Below, one piece after another: positions 57,330-64,000 of a DNA stretch of 64,000 nucleotides. The notes below the pieces were generated by a model, which was not told the DNA's origin, searched no databases, and saw only the letters and a list, made by a program, of their open reading frames with translations. The translations under genes were made by a program, and so were the position numbers. How positions within the stretch are numbered: the stretch's first letter is position 1; every line of letters begins with the position of its first letter. This DNA comes from Sepioteuthis lessoniana. Lineage: Eukaryota > Mollusca > Cephalopoda > Myopsida > Loliginidae. The DNA lies in contig OY757934.1 in assembly GCA_963585895.1 (NCBI GenBank), positions 36,150,389 to 36,214,388 of the forward strand. The letters run 5' to 3'.

Positions 57330-58231
57330 GGTGCATTCAATAAGTTTCCAGACTTTTTTGTAGAGGCATCTAAAATTGTCATAGATTCTTGAAAATTCAC
57401 TATCTTATTGCTATACATCTTATGAGATTACAGACCAATTTTTATGATTTCAGGTTCAAATAAACAGCTACAGCAGCAATTGGAATACACCCTACTAAAG
57501 CCTGATTGTCACAGTTGGTGAATTTCAAAAATGCAATCTAGATGTGAGGACACTTTGGAAGAACAATATGCAGGAAAATTCTGTTTTAAACTTGGAAAAA
57601 ATGCTGCCACAGAAACGTATGGAATGCTTCAGACTGCTTTTGGACCGTCTTGCATGAATCAAGCATGAGTTTTTGAGTGGCATAAAAGATTCAAGGAAGG
57701 CAGCGGGTCTGTGAGGGATGATGAGAGGTGTGGGAGGAGTAAGGAAGTCAATACACCAGAGTTGATTGGCCAAAGGGTTAGGGTTACTATGTTGAGGTTT
57801 TAAGGGAGTTCAGGAAGAGATTCCTCGGGAAGAGGCCAGCACTCTTCAAATCGGCTCAGTGGCATTTCCAGCAGAACAATGCACCAGTCCACAACTCCAT
57901 CCTTGTCACAGACTATTTGACCAAGATGGGCATCAAGACAGTTTCTCACACTCCCTATATTCCAGACCTTGCTTCCTGTGACTTTTGGTTATTTCATAAG
58001 CGCAGAGGCTGTCGTTATGAGATAATTGAGGAGATGAAAGAGGCTGTGAGGAAGGTCATTGACATGCTCACACAAGATGACTTCCATGGGGCCTTCCAGA
58101 AGTTGTTAGAACGGTACAACAAGTGCCTTGCAGCTGGAGGAAATTACTTCGAAGGGGACTAGAGTTTCATGTGTGTACTATCAATAAAAGTGCCCATATG
58201 GAAAAAGTCTGGAAACTTATTTAATAATCCT
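57330..58231 (+). mobile_element. mariner transposon 1, internally deleted
   Basis: Inverted ends: GGTGCATTCAATAAGTTTCC (57330) and the reverse complement at 58202-58231 (AAAAAGTCTGGAAACTTATT). The N-terminal HTH lies near 57530-57770 (DTLEEQYAGKFCFKLGKNAA), then the frame jumps to FQQNNAPVHNSILVTDYLTK and IPDLASCDFWLFHKRRG, ending with LLERYNKCLAAGGNYFEGD (57917-58162). The first catalytic Asp is deleted and the second reads Asn. A complete relative is about 1.25 kb versus 0.9 kb here. Confidence 0.9.
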
Positions 58232-58739
58232 CATAGATATATCAGTTTAAGCATATATATATTCAAAACACATTTTCTATTTTAGATATTAATGGCAGGC
58301 ACAATAAAACATTAATCAAATTTAATAAATAGACTATGAATATGATTACACTATAATGTTAAATGTTTATAAAATTGTGATTTGTTTCATGATTAGGACA
58401 AAAAACAATAATAAAATACAATATTCAGTGGGAATGAAAAAATTCTTTAAAGAAAGAAATGAGCTTAATATTAATTCAATGGGGAAAAAATCCAGAAGAA
58501 GCAAGTAATTTGCTTATAATTTTTTCCTCTTATTCATCTTCTTTATCTTACTTGTGGTTTAAAGGAAATTCAATGAAGTTCAATGAAGACCCACATGAAG
58601 AAGAAATTACTTTCTTCTTCAAAAAAGTGGTAGAATCAATATTAAAGGTTTGTGTTGTGACAGATATTGCATTCGTTTCACTATCAAAAAATATTTTTTT
58701 TGCCCAGTAGGTGGGCCTTAGAATACTCTGACTGTTTCC
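58232..58739. other. no gene recognised
   Basis: Open stretch 58459-58710 is a Ser/Leu/Phe-rich chain without an assignable domain. Confidence 0.4.
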
Positions 58740-60170
58740 CTGTATCACTTTCCTAAATAATTTGAGTCATGTGTCTATTTCCCAGATAATTTGTGTTAAG
58801 TGTCTCTTTCCCAGACAATTTGTATTATTTATCTCTTTCCCAAATAATTTGAGTCATGTGTATATTTCCCAGATAATTTGTGTTATGAGTCACTTTCCCA
58901 GAAAATTTGTTATGTGTCTCTTTCACAGACAATTTGTATAATGTGTCTCTTTCCCATATAATTTGTTATATGTGTTACTTTATCAGATAATTCATATTAT
59001 GAGACTCTTTCCTAGATAAATTGTATTATGTTTTTAGAGAATTTGGAATTATGAGACTTTTCCCCAAATAATTTGTATTATGTGTCTCTTTCCCAGATAA
59101 TTGGTGTCATTTGTCTCTTTACCAGACAATTTTTATTATAAGACTCTTTCTTAGATAATTTGTATTATGTGTTTGTTTACAGATAATTTGTATGATGTGT
59201 CTCGTTCCCAAACAATTTGTATTGAGTCTTTTTCCATACAGTTTGTGTTATGTGTCTCTTTCCCAGACAATTCATATTATTTGTCTCTCTCCCAGACAAT
59301 TTAGGTAACATATCTCTTTCCCAGATAATTTGTTATCTGTCTCTTTCCCAGATAATTTGTATCATGTGTCTAGTCTTTTTCCATACAATTTGTGTTATGT
59401 GTTTCTTTCCCAGACAATTGGTATTATGTCTCTTTCCCAGACAATTTGGGTCACATGTTTCTTTCCCAGATAATTTATGCTATTTGTCTCTTTACCAGAT
59501 AATTTGTATTATGTGTCTTTTTCCCAAACAATTTATATTGTGTCTTTTTTCATATAATTTGTGTTATATGTCTCTTTCCCAGATGACTTGTGTTAAGTGT
59601 CTCTTTCCCAGACAATTTGTGTTACATCTAACTTTCCGAAACAATTTGTATTTTATGTCTTTTTCCCAATTTTTTTTTACTTAATTGTCTATTTTCTAAA
59701 TAATTTGTGTTACATGCCTCTTTTTCAGATAATATGTGTTATGAGTCACTTTTCCAGGCAATTTATATTTTGTGTCTCTTTCCAAAATGATTTGTGTAAT
59801 TTATCACTTTCCAAGACAATTTGTTTTATTTCTCATAACTCAGATAATTGAAATCCTCTCTATCTTGTCCTGATAATATGTGCTATTTGTCACTTTCACA
59901 AATAATTTGTATTATTTGCCTCTTTCCCAGACAATTTGTGTTATGTGTCTCTTTCCCTGATAGTTTTTATAATGTGTCTCTTTCCCAGATAATTTGCGTT
60001 ATGTGTCACTTTCCTAGAAAATTTGTTATGTGTCACCTTCTTAGATAATTTGTGTTACATGTCACTTTCAGAGACAATTGGAATTTTGTGTCTCTTTCCT
60101 GGATAATATATGTCATGTGTCTTGTTCCCAGATAATTCGTATTATGTGTCTCTTTCCAAGATAATTCAAA
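58740..60170 (+). repeat. minisatellite, about 48 imperfect units of 29 bp
   Basis: The unit is close to TGTCTCTTTCCCAGA followed by TAATTTGTGTTATG, with single-base insertions and deletions. Because 29 is not a multiple of three, frames rotate between units and long open stretches such as 59250-59684 encode cyclic FPRQF-type peptides by chance. Confidence 0.95.
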
Positions 60171-60529
60171 GTTGAAGTTGTTATAGATATTCAAAGATGG
60201 ATAATATGTAAGAAATTTGTTTTTAGATAAAAAAAAGTATTCCTTGCAAATTATCACTGTTATAATATACTGATAAGTTTGGCTTTATATACATAGGACT
60301 GCGCAAAATTTGGCTGAATGCCATATTCATAGACAAAGCAGAGAGAAATCAATTTAATTTATTTAGATTAAATACAATATTAAAAATTGAACAACAACTA
60401 CATTATGTGTTGTATGGAATGATTGTAAATGGATCTAACTTGCCAATTTCAAATCTTGGATGAGGCTGTCTTTATTTTACATTGTGCTAATGCATTTTGG
60501 AAAGGAATGGATTCAATGGTTCAACCAAT
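60171..60529. other. no gene recognised
   Basis: AT-rich spacer between the minisatellite and the next LINE. Confidence 0.5.
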
Positions 60530-61010
60530 CATCATCATCATCATGTCGTGCCACCAGCACGGATATCCCTGACCCTCTCTCGCCACTCCTCCCTATCATT
60601 CATCGCCTCCGGCAGGTCTTCAGTGTTACATCCTGTGTCCTCACATAGTTGCTGTATGTAAGTTCGTGCTGGTCGTCCTGCTTTTGCACATCCATATGTG
60701 GGGGTCCACAGGAGTACATCGCTTATGAGCTCGTCCTTGCTTCTCCAGCAGTGTCCCGTGTGTCTGGTTCGTCTAACTTGTATATTTTTCTTGATGGGGG
60801 GCAAGTGTGAGTATAGTTGGTGTCTCGTGGGGTGTTGTCGCCAGGACTTGTTCAATGCTGCCCTCAACATTCTTGTGTAATTTCCGTCTAGTTTTTTCTC
60901 CAGCCGTTTAGTTAGCGTCCATGTAGTGCATCCATATAGCAGTATCGACACAACCGCTGCCTGGAAGAAACTGTGTTTCATTTTATCGGTTAGGTTTGAA
61001 CTGAGCTTTT
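60530..61010 (-). mobile_element. RTE-like LINE 3' fragment, best-preserved C-terminal region
   Basis: The minus segment 61050-60541 is open from LSSNLTDKMKHSFFQAAVVS through GCTTWTLTKRLEKKLDGN to EWRERVRDIRAGGTT, and then a (GAT)n tail. The segment is 169 codons. The first 15 or so codons up to about 61010 differ from the family, so the element starts there (5' truncated) and the upstream Met belongs to flanking DNA. Confidence 0.9.
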
Positions 61011-61190
61011 TAACCTTGGTAAAGCAATCAGTCTTGGACCAGGACAACATTGAATATATGTAATTGACCTTGTGTCATATCATGTCCCTGCTGGAGGGGT
61101 TGGGTAAATTAGAAAACCCTTTAAGAATGATTTTTGTCTGAATTTCTGAGACAAAGAATTATATATTGTTGTACTTGGACCAGTGCCTTT
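61011..61190. other. no gene recognised
   Basis: Short stretch of AT-rich DNA before the third foldback. Confidence 0.5.
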
Positions 61191-61511
61191 CTTATAATCA
61201 CAATGTTTTGGCTGTAAGCCCTCCAGCTTTTTTCAGGTGTCTATTGTCATTGGTTATTTTCTGGAAACCCTTTATTAAAGCCATCAGAGTAGATTGTTTT
61301 CTTTTCATTGTTTATGCTTACAGCATATCTCATATCAGTTAATATTTCCTAGTTAAATGACTAGGAAGAATTGACTGATCTCCTCAAAGCATTCACAGTG
61401 TGATGAGAATGATGCACTGCTTGAGATTGAATTTGCCAGAATATTACTGACAATGACAGACGTTTGAAAAAAGCTGGAGGGTACAATGGCCAAAATGTTA
61501 TGATTATGACA
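61191..61511. repeat. foldback 3 (about 70-bp inverted arms, about 160-bp spacer)
   Basis: Arms 61191-61268 and 61430-61511 share CCCTCCAGCTTTTTTCA and a GTCATTG block in reverse-complement, with more mismatches than foldback 1. Confidence 0.8.
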
Positions 61512-62503
61512 GTCATAAGAACACATATTATGGATTTACTCACTATAAGAATATCCTCTTTTTGCAGTCGGAAAATTTTCCTTTGTAAAGACTGTGTGTA
61601 TTATATTCTATGGAACCAAACAGTATTGATAATCTTGGAGATGGCACACTTGAATTTTTCTGGTAAGTTGACACAAACTATGAACAAATATCAATATAAG
61701 AAGTAAATGATCTAGCGCTATGAAACTTATGTCCAATTTATTCTGCATATTCACTTCAAAGGTCAACATACTTGGCAGATCGTTTTTCAAGTGTCTTCAA
61801 CCTCTTTAAAAAAATTGAATAAAAATAATGTGGTGAAGTCAACCATAGTTGTCTCTCCCTTGATCTGCCAACTATATATTAAAGAAAGTTCAAACTTAAC
61901 TGACCACAGTTGTGTTATATTTCAATAAAGTTTTAAATCAAGTAATTACCTCATTTGTTTTTCATAAAATGAAGAAAAAAATTCCCTTCTTGGTTAGGCT
62001 GAGAACTTTTCAGCATTATTTATATTTGCATCTTTCTGTTGAGTTTGGTAGTTGACTCTAAATCAGTGTACAGGTTAAAAAAGCTTGATTTCATTTTCGC
62101 TTATTTGTTTGTGGAAAAAGACAGATATGACAGGTAGTCAGGAAATTCACTTGACCTTGAAAATTCCATCGAGACTCTTGCAGCCATCATGAAGGAATGT
62201 GTTCAAAAATATCTATTCTTGACAACAGCAGTATTTGATTCAGGAGATTGACAAAATTTTGGAGTAATTAAAAGGTAAGCAAAAAAATGTTTAAAAACCT
62301 CTTGTTTGATTTTCTTAAGGCTTCCGGTGAGAAATTTGATTAAAAAAGGTTTTTTAACTCATCACATCAATTATCTTCTTACATCTTCTCATATCTTTCA
62401 GAAATAAAGTTTATTTTATTCATATGAAAAATGTAATATCATTTATCTATTTATGCAGTTATGTATTAATCTTTTGGACATAAATGATGCATTCTAGTAA
62501 AGA
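61512..62503. other. no gene recognised
   Basis: AT-rich; GGCTGAGAACTTTTCAGC recurs at 61997-62014. Confidence 0.5.
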
Positions 62504-63706
62504 ACATTATTATTATTATTATTATTTCACTGCTTGCAAGTTTTTCAGTGGAGTCTGTGTGATGGAAAGTCTCCTCAAATCTCTGGGACTTGTCTCAGTA
62601 TTCTTGCCATTCTCAACAACTCAACTGTAATCTGGATGGTCTGAATTCTTCTTTTGATTTCCAGTTCTTCCAGTCTCCTTTCCAAGCCTTTGGAACTGTT
62701 CCAAGTGCACCAACAACAATTGGTATCACTGTCACCCCCACGTTCTATAGATTTTTTTAGCTTTCTGGCAAAGCCCAAGTATTTGGCTTTCTTTTTGCTT
62801 TATTTTCACTCTGTGGTACACTGGGATGTCAAAATCCATTACACAATAGGTTCTCTTTTTTTGGTTTATTAGCACTTGGTCTAGTCTTTTTGATGGAATT
62901 AGGTAATTTGTTTTTATCTCAAAATCCCAGAGAATTTCATACATCTCATTTTCTAGAACAGATTCTGGTTTATTGCAGTTTGATAGTTTGGTCAAAATTC
63001 AGTCTCTAGCACAATTCCCAGTGGATTACCTTTCTCACTCAGTCATGCCAAGTCTTCTTCCACTTTTTGAACAGTTTACTGCATTTGCTAACTATGTCAT
63101 TAATTGTTTCATCTTTTTCTCCACGTAATCTACACTTGCTATTCCGCTGCGTCTTATCAATTTTTGCTTTAACATAATTGGTCCTTATGGTATTATTTTG
63201 TGGTGCTCTTAGCAGAGATTCAGTTCCTCTCTTAAGATTTTCCATCATTAGCTATGTCCATGTCTTTTTGTGTTCAATCTCACTTGTTAATCACTTGAAA
63301 TATCTATACAGTTGTTTTTCTTTCTATTTTTATTTCCTCATTTTTGTTGTTTTTCTGTTTGAATTTATATTGCTAATATTTGCTGCTGTAATTAATCTTA
63401 CCTTGCTTTTTTTTACATACTCTTTGAGTTCTTGTGTTGATGCATCAGCACAATCTGCAATGCTGGTGAGTCCTCCTTCTTCTTCTTTTCTTGACACATA
63501 TTGCCAGTGTCATCTCTTGGATGTAAGGGCCTCATGCATCATGATTATCTTTCTTGTCCTCTGGTCCATTTCGTGAAGTTCTTCCCTTGCTTATTTTAGG
63601 AATGTTCCTGAGTATCTTACAAGGGAAACTGAACAGATTATTCCTTGGATGAGATTTCTGCTACAGAGCTTTTTTTTAAGAAGCTTTATTGTTCTTCTGG
63701 GAGTCT
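62504..63706 (-). mobile_element. R2-type LINE, RT end to 3' tail, minus copy
   Basis: The (AAT)n tail is at 62504-62526. Upstream on the minus strand: the 3' region with ILRQVPEI (62778-62575), the restriction-like endonuclease piece KRLDQVLINQKKRTYCVMDF (62995-62732), a Cys-containing knuckle piece NSKCRLRGEKDETINDIVSK (63248-63039), and a broken RT C-terminal segment to KLLKKKLCSRNLIQGI near 63706. The second Cys of the knuckle reads Arg. RT core motifs are absent. Confidence 0.88.
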
Positions 63707-64000
63707 TGAGGGTTTTTCACACCAGCATTAGCTGATGATCTTTCACTGGAGTTTGAGTGACAGTAAGTCTTCTCTAATCTTCAGGGCTCTTCTCAGTATT
63801 CTGGCCGATCTTAATAATGCTGTAGTCTAGATGGTTTCCACTTGTCCTCTGATTTCTAAGTCTTCTAGTCTCTTTACCAAGCCTTTGGGGTTTGTTTCAA
63901 GCACACCACTTACAATTGGTATCACTATCACCTTCATAATCCATTGTTTTTTGAGTTCTCTGGCAAGGTCTAATTACTTATTTCTCTTTTTGCTTTCTTT
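63707..64000 (-). mobile_element. R2-type LINE 3' end, next copy, continues past the window
   Basis: A minus copy whose GGTGTGAAAAACCCTC 3' end directly abuts the RT end of the previous copy at 63706. It includes the ILRR region and the ARELK-type stretch toward 64000. Confidence 0.82.

Noticed and set aside
59250-59684. A 144-codon repeat-protein-like frame (FPRQF repeats)
   Set aside because: It arises from the 29-bp minisatellite; units are not a multiple of three and adjacent frames are equally open.
58740-60170. CRISPR array
   Set aside because: The tandem 29-bp units have no distinct unique spacers, and the context is eukaryotic.

Overview
This window is AT-rich eukaryotic intergenic DNA made of layered, decayed transposable elements, simple repeats and a few long inverted repeats. 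I found no intact host protein-coding gene, no functional tRNA or rRNA gene, no CRISPR array and no bacterial-type operon. The element mix is Ty3/gypsy LTR retrotransposons, Penelope-like elements with a GIY-YIG domain, an R2-type LINE with a restriction-like endonuclease, an RTE-like LINE with a (GAT)n tail, Helitrons, several mariner/Tc1 lineages, tRNA-derived SINEs and many (TA)n arrays. It suggests an aquatic invertebrate, most likely a mollusc and possibly a coleoid cephalopod. That placement is inferred from remembered repeat families, not from a search.

Layout. 1-4109: degenerate gypsy element A (gag, protease, RT, RNase H, integrase, short 3' LTR), entering from the left edge and followed by an R2-type LINE tail. 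5.2-9.2 kb: Penelope fragment, two SINE families, large (TA)n arrays and an internally deleted Tc1-like element. 10.1-12.65 kb: minus-strand Helitron replicase-helicase. 13.2-21.4 kb: gypsy element B with both LTRs. Its integrase is split by a small gag-protease gypsy derivative (C, 17.8-19.7 kb) whose left LTR is inverted. 22-34.8 kb: mostly unassigned AT-rich DNA with solo hairpin repeats, a SINE, and RTE and R2 fragments. 34.8-38.8 kb: a nearly full-length RTE-like LINE apparently inserted into a composite hairpin-minisatellite repeat. 39-43.3 kb: an HTH transposase fragment, a SINE, GA arrays and a head-to-tail cluster of R2-type LINE 3' ends. 46.7-56.1 kb: three more composite repeats, a Penelope-like element with repeated 3' sequence, a perfect palindrome, two long foldbacks and a mariner. 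57.3-60.2 kb: a deleted mariner and a 1.4-kb minisatellite of about 29-bp units. 60.5-64 kb: an RTE fragment, a third foldback and another head-to-tail pair of R2-type LINE copies running off the right edge.

No genes here work together in the operon sense. The relationships are insertional: C in B, the RTE LINE in a composite repeat, a foldback in Penelope-associated repeats, and LINE copies joined end to end. The observations most worth checking are the inverted-LTR junction of element C, which looks like an integrase self-integration scar; the head-to-tail R2-type LINE joints; the composite repeat family; and the three foldbacks that share a short Penelope-like motif. All coding remnants carry stops or frameshifts, so none is predicted to be functional as shown.
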